DNA from: RYN-122 sp963761655
GTDB lineage: Bacteria > Actinomycetota > Actinomycetes > Mycobacteriales > SCTD01
DNA length: 64,000 bases
Reading direction: 5' to 3'
Assembly: GCA_963761655.1 (NCBI GenBank)
Contig: CAVXHI010000004.1
Span: 75,428-139,427, forward strand
The notes under the pieces are model-generated. The model made no database searches, was not told the origin of the DNA, and saw only the letters and a program-made list of their open reading frames with translations. The translations under genes and the position numbers were made by a program. Numbering within the stretch: the stretch's first letter is position 1; the number at the start of each line of letters is the position of its first letter. Positions 1-8,579 of the stretch are shown piece by piece.

Positions 1-288
1 CCCGACGCCGTCGGTGACCATGGCGACCGCGCCGTCCGCGACCGCCTGGCGGGCCTGGGCCGCGGCCCGCTGGGGCGAGCCGCCGTTGTCGAGGACCTGC
101 AGGCGGACGCGCCCGTCGAGCTCCCGGGCGGCGAGCCGGGCGCCCCGCTCCACGTTGCGACCGATCCACGGCTGGCCCGTGAGGGGGGCGCTGACGACCA
201 CGAGGGCGCCGTCGCCGGGGCCGGCACCGCCTCCGCTGCAGGCGGGCAGGAGCAGGAGGGCGGCCAGCCCGAGCGCGGCTCGTCTCAC
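1..288 (-). CDS. Branched-chain amino acid-type ABC transporter substrate-binding lipoprotein (partial, 3' end outside window)
   Basis: Extracytoplasmic solute-binding lipoprotein of a LivK-type (Peripla_BP_6) importer; it would capture an amino acid or similar small ligand for the LivH/LivM-LivG membrane complex encoded just upstream. The visible 96 residues begin with a short hydrophobic signal ending in the lipobox LPAC at residues 15-18, followed by a Gly-rich linker. The family opening then follows: a beta strand VVVSAPLTG, RNVERGARLAARELDG, and a second strand with a DNGG turn. The GTG start at 288 overlaps the TGA of the fused permease/ATPase gene by four bases (GTGA), so it is translationally coupled. 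The gene runs off the left edge, so the ligand class cannot be judged. Confidence 0.8.
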   Translation of the reverse strand, partial: MRRAALGLAALLLLPACSGGGAGPGDGALVVVSAPLTGQPWIGRNVERGARLAARELDGRVRLQVLDNGGSPQRAAAQARQAVADGAVAMVTDGVG

Positions 289-1946
289 GCGGCTCCTCCG
301 AGGTAGGCGCGGCGCACCGCCGCGTCGGACCGGACGGCGTCCGGGGTGCCCGACGCTATCCGTCGTCCAGCCTCCAGCACGGTCACGCGGTCGGCCACCG
401 CGGCGACCAGCCGCAGGTCGTGCTCGACCAGCAGGACGGCCGCCCCCGACGCCGCCAGGACGCGCAGGACCTCGACCAGCCGGGCCCGCTCCCCCGCCGT
501 GGTGCCCGCCGCAGGCTCGTCGAGCAGCAGGACGTCGGCGCCGGTCGCGACCGCCCGGGCGACCTGCAGCAGCCGCTGGTCGCCCACCGTGAGCGTCGCG
601 GGGTCGGCGTCGGCCACGGCGGTCAGCCCGCAACGGGCCAGCGCCGTCGCCACGACCCGCTGCCGGTGCGCGGTCGCCCCTGCCGACGACGGCGTGGCGA
701 GCAGGTGCCGCAGGACCGTCCCGGCAGGGCGCGGCACCCCGACGGCGACCTGCTGCCGGGCGGTCAGCCGGGGCAGCAGCACGGTGGCCTGCGGGGTGCG
801 GGCGACGCCGGTGCGCACCCCCGGGCCCGGCGGGTCGACCGTGCCCTCACCCGGCGCGAGGTCGCCGGCGAGCACCCGCAGCAGGGTCGACTTCCCCGAC
901 CCGTTCGGCCCGACCAGGGCGTGCACCTCGCCCCCGCGCAGGTCCAGGTCGACGCCGTCGAGCGCCCGGAGCGGGCCGTAGGAGACGGCGACGCCGCGGG
1001 CCCGCAGCAGCAGCGGCCGCCACGGACCGGCACGGGGCGCGCCGAGGGCGGGGGCCACGCCGGCGCGCACGGCTCCGGGCCGCTGCGGGCGCCGTCGCCG
1101 CAGGGCCAGCACCGCGACGAGCAGCAGGGCGGTCAGCAGTCCGCGCAGGCGCTGGGGGTCGGCGCCGCCGGCGCGTGCCAGGGCGTCGGCGGCGTGCGGC
1201 AGGAGGGTCAGCAGGGCCACGCCGAGCACCGGGCCCCACCAGCGGGCCGTCCCCCCGACGAGCACCGCGACGAACAGCTGCAGCGACAGCAGCGGCCCGA
1301 CGTCGACCGGGGCGACGACGCCCAGCAGGACCAGCGTCCCGGCCCCCGACAGCCCGCCCAGGGCCGCTCCGGCGGCCAGCACCACCCGGCGGCGGGCCCC
1401 CACCGGCACGCCCAGCGACGCGGCCAGGGCCGGTCCCTCGCGGAGCGCGGCGAGGTCGGTGCCGCCGGGGCCACCCGACAGGCGGGCGAGGGCCGCCGCG
1501 GCGACCACGCAGAGCGCACCCGCGAGGACGACGTGGACGGTGGGCGTGAGCACGGTGTCGGCGCCCAGCGCGGGGCTGACCAGCCGGGCAGGAGCCCGCC
1601 GGACCAGGCCGTCGGACCCGCCCGAGACGCCCGGGAACGCCAGCAGGCCCCGGTAGGCCAGCCAGGCCAGCCCCCAGGTCGCGAGGCCCAGGGCCGCCCC
1701 CTCGAGCCGGTCCGCGGCCAGGCCGACCACCAGCCCGAGCAGGGCCGCGGCCGACACCGCCAGCACGCAGGCGACCCCGAGGGGCAGGCCCCGCCCGCCG
1801 GGCCCGAGCAGGGCCACGCCGAAGCCCCCCACCGCGACGAACGCCGACTGCCCGAGCACCGGCATCCCGGCGTACGCCACCGGCAGGGCGAGCCCCAGCG
1901 CGGCCAGCAGGAGGTAGAGGGCCGCAGCGACCTCGAGGGCGCTCAC
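285..1946 (-). CDS. Fused LivM-type permease and LivG-type ATP-binding protein of a branched-chain amino acid ABC transporter
   Basis: One 553-residue polypeptide combines two subunits that are usually separate. Residues 1 to about 290 form a multi-helix LivM-like inner-membrane permease. After a basic Arg/Pro linker, residues from about 325 to the end form an ABC ATPase with Walker A GPNGSGKST, Walker B LLLDEP, a LivG-like signature TVGDQRLLQVARA in place of LSGGQ, and the H-loop VEHDL. The start is the GTG at 1946, which overlaps the livH stop as GTGA. An upstream in-frame extension to 2264 is antisense-like and lacks family character. It sits mid-operon between livH and the binding protein. 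No second ATPase (LivF) is visible inside the window. Confidence 0.88.
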   Translation of the reverse strand: MSALEVAAALYLLLAALGLALPVAYAGMPVLGQSAFVAVGGFGVALLGPGGRGLPLGVACVLAVSAAALLGLVVGLAADRLEGAALGLATWGLAWLAYRGLLAFPGVSGGSDGLVRRAPARLVSPALGADTVLTPTVHVVLAGALCVVAAAALARLSGGPGGTDLAALREGPALAASLGVPVGARRRVVLAAGAALGGLSGAGTLVLLGVVAPVDVGPLLSLQLFVAVLVGGTARWWGPVLGVALLTLLPHAADALARAGGADPQRLRGLLTALLLVAVLALRRRRPQRPGAVRAGVAPALGAPRAGPWRPLLLRARGVAVSYGPLRALDGVDLDLRGGEVHALVGPNGSGKSTLLRVLAGDLAPGEGTVDPPGPGVRTGVARTPQATVLLPRLTARQQVAVGVPRPAGTVLRHLLATPSSAGATAHRQRVVATALARCGLTAVADADPATLTVGDQRLLQVARAVATGADVLLLDEPAAGTTAGERARLVEVLRVLAASGAAVLLVEHDLRLVAAVADRVTVLEAGRRIASGTPDAVRSDAAVRRAYLGGAA

Positions 1947-2875
1947 CCGGCTCCCGCGGGGACGCCCCGGCGGACGACGAGCAGGAGCACCAGGGCGCTC
2001 AGGGGCACGACGTCGGACCACGCCGGCCCGCGCCAGGCCACGACCACCTGCGTGACGACGCCGAGGACGAGCCCGCCGGCCAGGGCGCCTCGCAGCGAGC
2101 CGAGCCCGCCGAGCAGCGCCGCCGCGGCCCCGGACAGCCCGAGCACGACGCCGTCGTCGACCGAGACGGCCCGCCCGGGGGCGTCCAGCAGGCCCGCGGC
2201 CGCGGCGAGCAGCCCCGCCACCCCGAAGGCCAGCAGGACCACCTGCCGGGGGGCCACCCCGCACAGGACGGCGGCGTCGGGGTCGTCCGCGACGGCCCGC
2301 ATCCCCCGGCCCAGCCTCGACCGGACCACCGTCCGCTCGGCCGCGAGCCCGACCACCAGCGCCAGCACCAGGACGGCCGGCACCCGGGCGTCGAGCACCA
2401 CCCCGAGCGGCAGCCGCACGACGCCGTCGTCGGCCAGGGCGGCGAGCCGCAGCGGGTCGGGGACGGCGTAGGCCTGCTCGGGCAGCAGCAGGCCGAGGAC
2501 CTCGCGCAGGACGAGCCCCGCAGCGACCGTCCCGGCCAGCCAGCCGAGCGGGTCGGCCGAGCGCCGGCGGACGACGTCGGGCAGCCAGGGCAGCACGGCG
2601 AGGGCAGCGACCGCGAGGGCCAGCACGGTGCCGGCCGCGAGGGCGAGGAGCACGAAGCCGACCGAGGCGGCCGGACCGAGCAGGGCGGCCACCGGCGTCG
2701 CCCCGAGGACCACCAGCACCGCGGTGAGGACGGCCGCGACGACGACGTCGCCGTGGGCGAGCTGCAGGACCCGGACCGTGCCCGCGACGAGCGTGAACCC
2801 GAGCGCCACCAGCCCCAGGACCGCTCCGGACGACAGCCCGGTGAGGACGGCCTGCAGCAGCACCCCGGCGTCCAC
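1943..2875 (-). CDS. livH: LivH-type branched-chain amino acid ABC transporter permease
   Basis: Inner-membrane permease of 310 residues with about eight hydrophobic segments. The LivH family opening is clear: an N-terminal helix, then GLVALGFTLVAGTVRVLQLA followed by HGD. The later cytoplasmic loop shows ADDPDAAVLCGV and a GAAAALLGGLGS stretch near residues 245-260, typical of this family. It is the first gene of a leftward operon livH, livMG fusion, binding protein, with four-base stop-start overlaps throughout. The GTG start at 2875 lies six bases after a TAGGGT box, which fits a leaderless mRNA and no Shine-Dalgarno sequence. The substrate is inferred from the family only; the set could also import urea or another amide. 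Confidence 0.88.
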   Translation of the reverse strand: MDAGVLLQAVLTGLSSGAVLGLVALGFTLVAGTVRVLQLAHGDVVVAAVLTAVLVVLGATPVAALLGPAASVGFVLLALAAGTVLALAVAALAVLPWLPDVVRRRSADPLGWLAGTVAAGLVLREVLGLLLPEQAYAVPDPLRLAALADDGVVRLPLGVVLDARVPAVLVLALVVGLAAERTVVRSRLGRGMRAVADDPDAAVLCGVAPRQVVLLAFGVAGLLAAAAGLLDAPGRAVSVDDGVVLGLSGAAAALLGGLGSLRGALAGGLVLGVVTQVVVAWRGPAWSDVVPLSALVLLLVVRRGVPAGAG

Positions 2876-2881
2876 GGGGCG

Positions 2882-2887
2882 ACCCTA
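2882..2887 (-). promoter_or_regulatory. -10 box of the liv operon (leaderless)
   Basis: TAGGGT on the minus strand ends six bases before the livH GTG, the spacing expected if transcription starts at the start codon. No -35 is claimed. Confidence 0.6.
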
Positions 2888-2895
2888 GGTGGGCG

Positions 2896-3456
2896 TCACC
2901 CGAAGGGCAGGGGCGTGGGGGTCGCGGACGTGTACTGCGGCAGCAGGGGCGGCAGCGTCGCGGCCGGCACGACCGCCCGGCTCGTCTGCAGGGCGAGCAC
3001 CCACTGCGTGTGGCAGGGCTGGTCCGCGATCATCTTGAGCAGACCGCGGAGCGGCCCGCGGCTGAACGGGACGTCGGCCTCCGTCGGCTCGGCGTCGCCG
3101 CGCCCCAGCGTGAACCCGGCCGGCTGCAGCGCCCTCGTCAGGAACACCACGCCCTGGGTCAGCGACTGCGAGGTGGCGAAGCGCAGGACCGTCAGGCCGT
3201 CCTTCGTCCGCGTCTCCTTGCCCATGACGGCGGTCGGCGGGACGGGCAGCTGGGCGGGCACGGTCTTCGGCCACGGCTGGGTCCTCGCCGTGGCGGGGCA
3301 CGGCGCGACGGTCGGCGACGCCACGACGGCGACGGGCGAGGCGCTGGGCGACGGGACCGCCGGTGCGGCCGTGGCCGGGCCCTCGGCGCCGCTGCACCCG
3401 GACAGCAGCAGCGCGCCGACGACGACCGCGAGCAGGGGACGGAGCGCAGCGGTCAC
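2896..3456 (-). CDS. Hypothetical secreted lipoprotein
   Basis: I do not recognise a named family. The 186-residue product has a short N-terminus, one hydrophobic signal helix and a lipobox LSGC around residues 18-21. A low-complexity Pro/Ala/Ser linker follows, then a compact domain of about 120 residues with two cysteines in the contexts APCPATA and DQPCHTQ that could form a disulfide. The GTG at 3456 is preferred over the upstream GTG at 3480 because a TACCCT box ends seven bases before it (leaderless) and because it gives a normal-length signal peptide. It lies upstream of the liv operon in the same direction, but with its own promoter. Confidence 0.72.
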   Translation of the reverse strand: MTAALRPLLAVVVGALLLSGCSGAEGPATAAPAVPSPSASPVAVVASPTVAPCPATARTQPWPKTVPAQLPVPPTAVMGKETRTKDGLTVLRFATSQSLTQGVVFLTRALQPAGFTLGRGDAEPTEADVPFSRGPLRGLLKMIADQPCHTQWVLALQTSRAVVPAATLPPLLPQYTSATPTPLPFG

Positions 3457-3463
3457 GTGCTCG

Positions 3464-3469
3464 AGGGTA
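3464..3469 (-). promoter_or_regulatory. -10 box of the lipoprotein gene (leaderless)
   Basis: TACCCT on the minus strand lies seven bases upstream of the GTG at 3456; it decides between the two possible starts. Confidence 0.5.
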
Positions 3470-3609
3470 GGCGCTGTCACCCGTTCGTGTGTCCACTCGA
3501 AGCGGTGCGGTGCGGTAGGTGGCGAAGGGGGCGTCGCAGGGTCATCAGGTCGGGTGAACAGTCACTGTGCGTGGTCAAGACGGGGTGTCGCGGGACCCGA
3601 ACGGACAGC

Positions 3610-4523
3610 ATGCGCAGCACCCGACTCCTCCCCCTGCTGGCCGCCGCTCTCGTGGCCGCCCCGCTGGTCTCGGCGTCCACCGGTACGGTCACGGCCGCTC
3701 CCCGCCCCGCCTCCGCGGTGGCCCAGCAGGCCGGCACCGCCACCGACGCCGTCACGCTGCGTGTGCAGGCGCGGCCGGTCAGCACCGCGGCACGCCGCCT
3801 CGCCCGGCCCGCCGCGAAGCCGGTCGTGAAGCCGGCCGTCAAGCCCCTCGCCAAGCCCGTCGCTAGCCGGTCGTCAAGCCGGTCGCCAAGCCGGTCGCTC
3901 CGGTCGTCAGGCCCGCCTCGGCGTCCGCCTTCGTCTTCCTGCACGTCGAGTCCGGTGCCCCCGTCCGCTGGAACCCCTGCGCCGACGTCCCGTGGACCTT
4001 CAACCCGGCAGGCGCCCCCGCCGGTGGCCTCTCCGCCGTCCAGGCCGCCGTCGCCGAGGTCGGTCGTCGGACCGGCCTCACCTTCGCCTACCTCGGCACC
4101 TCCACCGAGGCGCCTGCCGGCCGCTACCTGAGCCAGGGCTGGAAGCAGTTCAAGCCGCTGCTCGTCGGCTGGACCTCCGCCGGCGCCTCCGACCTGCTGG
4201 CCGGCCGCAGCGCCTCCACCGTGGGGATGACCCGGGTCCTGTGGACCGGCTCGTACGACGACAAGGGCGCGAACCACACCCAGATCGCCTCCGGCGTCGT
4301 CGCGTTCAACCGCGCGACCAGCGCCCCGGCCACCGGTGCCGGCTCCTGGTACGCCTACGCCCTGCACGAGCTCGGCCACGCGGTCGGCCTGGCCCACGTC
4401 GACGACGCCTCCCAGGTGATGAACCCGGTCATCGGGCGGGCGGTCACCGGGTACGCCGCGGGCGACCTGTCCGGCCTGCGCGGCGTCGGCAGCGCGGGCG
4501 GCTGCCTCCCCTCGGTCCGCTAG
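3610..4523 (+). pseudogene. Secreted matrixin-like zinc metalloprotease, frameshifted in its Lys-Pro-Val repeat linker
   Basis: Restoring one base gives a protein of about 304 residues. It has a signal peptide (MRSTRLLPLL onward, cleavage near an AAP), a linker of repeated KPV/AKPV units at 3817-3909, and a small zincin domain. The active site is HELGHAVGLAH, matching HExxHxxGxxH, with a downstream Met-turn QVMNPV, as in matrixins/reprolysins. The N-terminal part reads in the frame of 3610. At 3864-3866 the sequence GCTAGCC gives TAG in the frame that encodes the C-terminal domain, where the repeat predicts GCTAAGCC, so one A is missing. There is no canonical start between the stop and the domain. 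It is either a sequencing indel, recent inactivation, or slippage in the repeat. Confidence 0.75.
3817..3909 (+). repeat. Coding tandem repeat of Lys-Pro-Val units in the protease linker
   Basis: About seven degenerate 12-base units (AAG CCG GTC GTG and variants) encode KPVV/KPAV/KPLA/KPVA. They link the signal peptide to the zincin domain and contain the frameshift. The same style of repeat occurs in the glycosidase encoded at 8644-10503. Confidence 0.75.
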
Positions 4524-4587
4524 GAACCGTCCCGCGCGGTACCGTCGCGGCGCCGCCCGACCTCCCCGAACGCCTGCAGCGGAGCCC

Positions 4588-4638
4588 GTGACCCCCTCCC
4601 GCCGGACCGACCCGTCCGTCCCGGACGGCACGCCCTGA
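4588..4638 (+). CDS. Possible 16-codon leader ORF upstream of rsgA
   Basis: A GTG preceded by GGAG at three-base spacing opens a 16-residue reading frame (MTPSRRTDPS...) whose TGA overlaps the apparent CTG start of rsgA as CTGA. This arrangement would allow translational coupling. No family is recognisable and it may be chance; it is listed because rsgA lacks any ordinary start of its own. Confidence 0.3.
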   Translation: MTPSRRTDPSVPDGTP

Positions 4639-5618
4639 GCCCCCGCGAGCTCGACGAGGACGACGTCCGGATCCGCCCGGGACGCGCCTCCCGGCCACGC
4701 ACCCGGACGCGCCCCGCGCACGACGACGCCTCCCCCGCCACCGTCCTGTCCGTCGACCGGGGGCGCTACCGGCTCCAGACCGGCGACGGCGACCTCCTGA
4801 CCGCGGTCCGGGCACGCGAGCTCGGGCGCCGGGCCGTCGTCGTCGGGGACCGCGTGGACGTCGTCGGCGACCTGTCCGGCGGCCCCGACGCCCTCGGCCG
4901 CATCGTGCGCATCGGGGCCCGTACCAGCCTGCTGCGCCGCACGCCCGACGACACCGACCCCGTCGAGCGCGCGGTCGTCGCCAACGCGGAGGTGCTCGTG
5001 GTGGTGACCGCGCTCGCCGACCCGGTGCCCCGGCCCCGGCTCATCGACCGCTGCCTGGTGGCGGCCTACGACGGTGGGCTCGTCCCCCTGCTGTGCCTCA
5101 CCAAGAGCGACCTCGCCGACCCGGCCGAGCTCCTCGCCCTGTACGAGCCGCTGGGCGTCGAGGCCGTCGTGACGGGCCGGGGGTCCGACCTCGAGGACCT
5201 GCGACAGCGCCTGAGCGGCCGCACGAGCGTGCTGTTCGGGCAGTCCGGGGTCGGGAAGTCGACGCTGGTCAACCAGCTGGTCCCGGACGCCATGCGCGCC
5301 GTCGGCGACGTCAGCGGCGTCGGCAAGGGGCGCCACACCAGCAGCTCGGCCATCGCCCTCGCCCTGCCCGGAGGCGGCACGGTCGTCGACACCCCGGGCG
5401 TGCGCAGCTTCGGCCTGGGGGCCGTCACCCCGGCGCGGGTGCTCGCCGCCTTCCCCGACCTCGCCGACGAGGCCGCCGCCTGCCCGCCGGGGTGCACGCA
5501 CCTCGACGCCGCCACGGGCTGCGCGCTGGACGACGCCGTGACGCAGGGCCGGGCGGGCGCGGCCCGGCTGGACAGCCTGCGGCGGCTCCTGGTCGCGCTC
5601 GCTGCCGCGGACGACTGA
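4635..5618 (+). CDS. rsgA: RsgA, small-ribosomal-subunit-dependent GTPase
   Basis: Circularly permuted GTPase that checks late 30S subunit maturation. The 327-residue product shows an N-terminal basic segment and OB-fold (SPRELDEDDVRIRPGR, later VDRGRYRL). It then has the permuted GTPase motifs in the order G4 TKSDL (near 156), G1 GQSGVGKS (near 203) and G3 DTPG (near 252), and a zinc knuckle CPPGCTH...C (near 285). The conserved N-terminus begins right after a CTG at 4635. The first ATG/GTG/TTG in frame is at 4854 and would delete the OB-fold, so a CTG start, or a lost start codon, is inferred. It may be coupled to a 16-codon ORF ending in CTGA. Confidence 0.88.
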   Translation: MSPRELDEDDVRIRPGRASRPRTRTRPAHDDASPATVLSVDRGRYRLQTGDGDLLTAVRARELGRRAVVVGDRVDVVGDLSGGPDALGRIVRIGARTSLLRRTPDDTDPVERAVVANAEVLVVVTALADPVPRPRLIDRCLVAAYDGGLVPLLCLTKSDLADPAELLALYEPLGVEAVVTGRGSDLEDLRQRLSGRTSVLFGQSGVGKSTLVNQLVPDAMRAVGDVSGVGKGRHTSSSAIALALPGGGTVVDTPGVRSFGLGAVTPARVLAAFPDLADEAAACPPGCTHLDAATGCALDDAVTQGRAGAARLDSLRRLLVALAAADD

Positions 5619-5666
5619 CCCGCGCGTACGCCCCCGGCGAGCAGCGCGTCGAGGCAGGATGACGCC

Positions 5667-7562
5667 GTGCGCCCGCCCCTGAGACCGCTGCTGCTGGGCG
5701 GAGCCGCGCTCGTGGTCGGCCTGCTGGCGTGGACCGCCGTCGCGGGCCTCGTCGCGCAGCACCGACTGGCAGCCGCACGCACGACGCTGCAGCAGGCGCG
5801 GGAGGACCCGGGCAGCCCGCTCCTGCTGCCCCGCCTGCGGGCGGCGGAGCACGACCTCGGCACGGCGACGGCGCTCCTCACGGGCTGGACCGGCGCCGGG
5901 CCGGCGCTCGTGGCCCGGCTCCCGGTCGCCGGCCGCTCCGTCGAGGCAGGTCGCCGGGCGAGCGCCGCCAGCCACGCCGTCGTCGCGACCGCCGTGGACG
6001 CCCTGACCGTCCTCGACGGCCGGGACCTCGTCGTCGGCAAGGGCCTCGACCTGGCCGCCGTCCGTGATGTCGGCCGCGTGCTCGACCGGCACACCGCGGA
6101 GGTCGACCGCAGCGTCGCGCGGCTCAGCCGGGCCGACCTCGGCCTGCTGCCGCGCCCGGTGGCCCGGGCGGTGCGCGAGGCCCAGGACGCGCTGGACCCC
6201 GTGCCGCAGGCCCTGGCCCGCGCCTCCGCGGCCGCCCGCGTGCTGCCGCCCGCGCTGGGTGCCGACCGCGACCGCAAGGTCCTCATCGTGCTGGAGAACA
6301 ACGCGGAGCTGCGCGGGACGGGCGGCGTCATCACGGTGTTCGCCGAGGCCACCGCGCGTGCCGGCCGACTCGACATCGGCCCGTTCCGCGACGTCGAGGA
6401 CGTGGCCGACGACGCCGACCGGGCCCGCCGCGTGCTGGCCTCGCCCGACTACCGGACGCTGTGGGGGCCCTTCAAGGGCGACACGACGCTCTGGAAGAAC
6501 ACCGGCATGAGCCCGGTGGGCCCGCAGTCCTCGGCCGTCCTCGCCGGGGTCGCCGCCGCGACGCTCGGGCGGCGCCCCGACGTCGTCGTGTGGCTCGACG
6601 TCCGGACGATCGCCGCCGTGCTCGAGGCCACCGGGCCGGCGACGCTGCCGGACCGCTCGGTCCTGACCGCGGACAACGCCGGACGCGTCCTCATGTCGGA
6701 GGCCTACCTGAAGGCGCCCGACACGATCGCGGGCCAGCGCCAGCGCAGGGCCGTCCTGCGCGGCGCCGCTGACGCCGTCGTGGACCGGCTGCTGTCACCC
6801 AGCGACGACGGCGGAGGCGCGGCAGCGCTGGTGTCGTCCGTCGGCCGGGCCGCCGCCGGGCGACACCTGCTGCTGTGGACCTCGGACGTGCAGGAGCAGC
6901 GCGACCTCGCCACCGCCGGCCTGGACGGCGACGTCGTCGCGGCCGACGGTGACCTCGCCTGCGTGACCTTCCAGAACCTCGGTGGCGGGCAGAACGAGGG
7001 CAACAAGCTCGACTACTACGCGCGGCGGCAGGTGACGGTCCGGGCCGCGCTGCAGCCCGGTCGCGCCGTCGTCGAGCAGGAGGTGACGATCCGCAACACC
7101 GCTCCGCGCACCGGCCTGCCCGCGTACGTCGCCGGCCTGGACGCCCCCGGCACCAGCAACGGCTTCGTGACGCTCGCGCTGCCGCGGAGCGCCGAGGTCC
7201 TCGGCTTCGCCCGGGACGGCCGGACCGTCCGCACCTCCGTGCTCGACGAGGCCGACCACCGGGTCCTCACGGACGTCGTCGCCCTCGCCCCCGGCACGTC
7301 GGCCACCTGGCTGCTGCGCTACTCCCTGCCCCTGCGGGACGGCCGCTACCGCCTGCGGGTGGTGCCCCAGCCGCTGGCCGTGGACGCCGGTCTGTCGGTG
7401 TCCGTCACGGGTGCGGCCGGCTCGCTGGTCACCGGGGACGACGCCTGGTCCGGGCCCCTGACGGGCACGGTCGACGTCGTCGCCCGGACCACGCCGGCGG
7501 ACGAGCGCGGGCTCGGGTCCCGGCTGCAGCGCTTCTGGCGGGAGCCCGTGCGCCTGCCCTGA
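5667..7562 (+). CDS. DUF4012 domain-containing membrane-anchored protein
   Basis: A 631-residue protein with one N-terminal transmembrane helix (residues 8-30) and a long extracytoplasmic region. The DUF4012 hallmark ENNAELRGTGG is at residues 210-220, followed by the family's GPFKGDTTLWKNTGMSP-like segment and a KAPDTIAGQRQ stretch. DUF4012 proteins are often encoded in actinobacterial exopolysaccharide loci, but their biochemical role is not established. The GTG at 5667 follows an AGG-rich ribosome site. It opens the polysaccharide region and ends four bases short of a full overlap with the oxygenase ATGs. Function is inferred only from context. Confidence 0.85.
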   Translation: MRPPLRPLLLGGAALVVGLLAWTAVAGLVAQHRLAAARTTLQQAREDPGSPLLLPRLRAAEHDLGTATALLTGWTGAGPALVARLPVAGRSVEAGRRASAASHAVVATAVDALTVLDGRDLVVGKGLDLAAVRDVGRVLDRHTAEVDRSVARLSRADLGLLPRPVARAVREAQDALDPVPQALARASAAARVLPPALGADRDRKVLIVLENNAELRGTGGVITVFAEATARAGRLDIGPFRDVEDVADDADRARRVLASPDYRTLWGPFKGDTTLWKNTGMSPVGPQSSAVLAGVAAATLGRRPDVVVWLDVRTIAAVLEATGPATLPDRSVLTADNAGRVLMSEAYLKAPDTIAGQRQRRAVLRGAADAVVDRLLSPSDDGGGAAALVSSVGRAAAGRHLLLWTSDVQEQRDLATAGLDGDVVAADGDLACVTFQNLGGGQNEGNKLDYYARRQVTVRAALQPGRAVVEQEVTIRNTAPRTGLPAYVAGLDAPGTSNGFVTLALPRSAEVLGFARDGRTVRTSVLDEADHRVLTDVVALAPGTSATWLLRYSLPLRDGRYRLRVVPQPLAVDAGLSVSVTGAAGSLVTGDDAWSGPLTGTVDVVARTTPADERGLGSRLQRFWREPVRLP

Positions 7563-7585
7563 TGCAGGCATCAGGAGCAACCGCA

Positions 7586-8479
7586 ATGGTCCGAACGGGT
7601 CCTGCGCAGGAGGCCCCGGCGGAGTACCAAGAGGTCATGCTGAGCACAGCTGTACGCACGGCCCTCGACGACGCCGTGCAGACCCTGTCGGACCGCGCCG
7701 AGGCGCTGCGCGAGGAGTTCCTCGCCGCCCGGCCCTGGCCGCACCTCGTGCTGCACGACGTGCTGCCCGCCGACGTCGTCGCACGGGCCGAGCAGGAGTG
7801 CACCCTCGTCGCGCCCCGGGCGATGAGGGAGGTCCCGACCCGGCGGCTCCGCAAGCACGAGGTGAACGAGGCGGCTGCGCTGGGCCCTGCCGGCCGAGCC
7901 CTGCTCGACACCCTCGACGGTCCTGCCTGGACCCGGCTGCTCGAGCGGGTCACGGGCGCACAGGACCTGGCCCCTGACCCGACCCACTACGGCGCCGGCC
8001 TGCACGTCAGCGGCCCGGGCGCCTTCCAGATGGTCCACACCGACTTCACCACCCACCCGACGTCCGGGCGGCACCACCGGACCAGCTCGCTCATCTACCT
8101 CAACGGCACCTGGTCGCCGGCATGGGGCGGCGCCCTCGAGCTGTGGGCTCCGGACATGTCGGCGCTCGGCCGGACCGTGCAGCCCCTCGCCGGGACGGTC
8201 GTGGTGTGGGAGACGCACCGGGACACCCCGCACGGCCTGCCCGACCCGGTCGCCACGCCCGACGGCAGCAGCCGCCTGTCCCTGGCCTCGTACCACTACG
8301 CACCGCCGCCGCCCGGTGGCATCCCCCGTCGCCGTCCGACGACGTTCCTGCGCCGCCCCCAGGACCCGTGGTGGGTCGGACTGCCCACCCGCGGCGACCT
8401 GGGGCGCGCGGTCCTGCCGGACTCCGCCTGGCGGCGCGTGGCGGACCTGGTCCGGCCCGGAGGACTGCCCCGCCGCTGA
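7586..8479 (+). CDS. 2-oxoglutarate/Fe(II)-dependent oxygenase (prolyl 4-hydroxylase-like)
   Basis: Predicted cytoplasmic dioxygenase of 297 residues that would hydroxylate a protein or sugar-linked substrate. The jelly-roll iron site is visible as HTD (His151, Asp153) and a distal histidine in TPHGLP (His216), with the 2OG-binding arginine in SSRLSL (Arg230). The ATG at 7586 is chosen because AGGAG lies eight bases upstream; an ATG at 7562 overlapping the DUF4012 stop is possible, as is the ATG at 7637. It stands between the DUF4012 gene and a strong convergent terminator, so it is probably the last gene of a rightward transcript. The substrate is unknown. Confidence 0.82.
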   Translation: MVRTGPAQEAPAEYQEVMLSTAVRTALDDAVQTLSDRAEALREEFLAARPWPHLVLHDVLPADVVARAEQECTLVAPRAMREVPTRRLRKHEVNEAAALGPAGRALLDTLDGPAWTRLLERVTGAQDLAPDPTHYGAGLHVSGPGAFQMVHTDFTTHPTSGRHHRTSSLIYLNGTWSPAWGGALELWAPDMSALGRTVQPLAGTVVVWETHRDTPHGLPDPVATPDGSSRLSLASYHYAPPPPGGIPRRRPTTFLRRPQDPWWVGLPTRGDLGRAVLPDSAWRRVADLVRPGGLPRR

Positions 8480-8579
8480 CCCGCTGAGGCGGGCAACCGC
8501 TCCTGCCGGACAGCCCGGACACGCCGGACGACCGTGCCGTCGAGCGGGAGCGCCTTGGCAGGACTGCTGGACGCAGACG

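Noticed and set aside
1947..2264. N-terminal extension of the LivM-LivG fusion to 2264
   Set aside because: The extension lies over livH and is Arg/Gly-rich; the GTG at 1946 with its GTGA overlap gives a normal LivM start.
3817..3909. Programmed ribosomal frameshift in the protease
   Set aside because: No slippery heptamer or following structure stands out, and the repeat itself predicts the missing base; indel is simpler.
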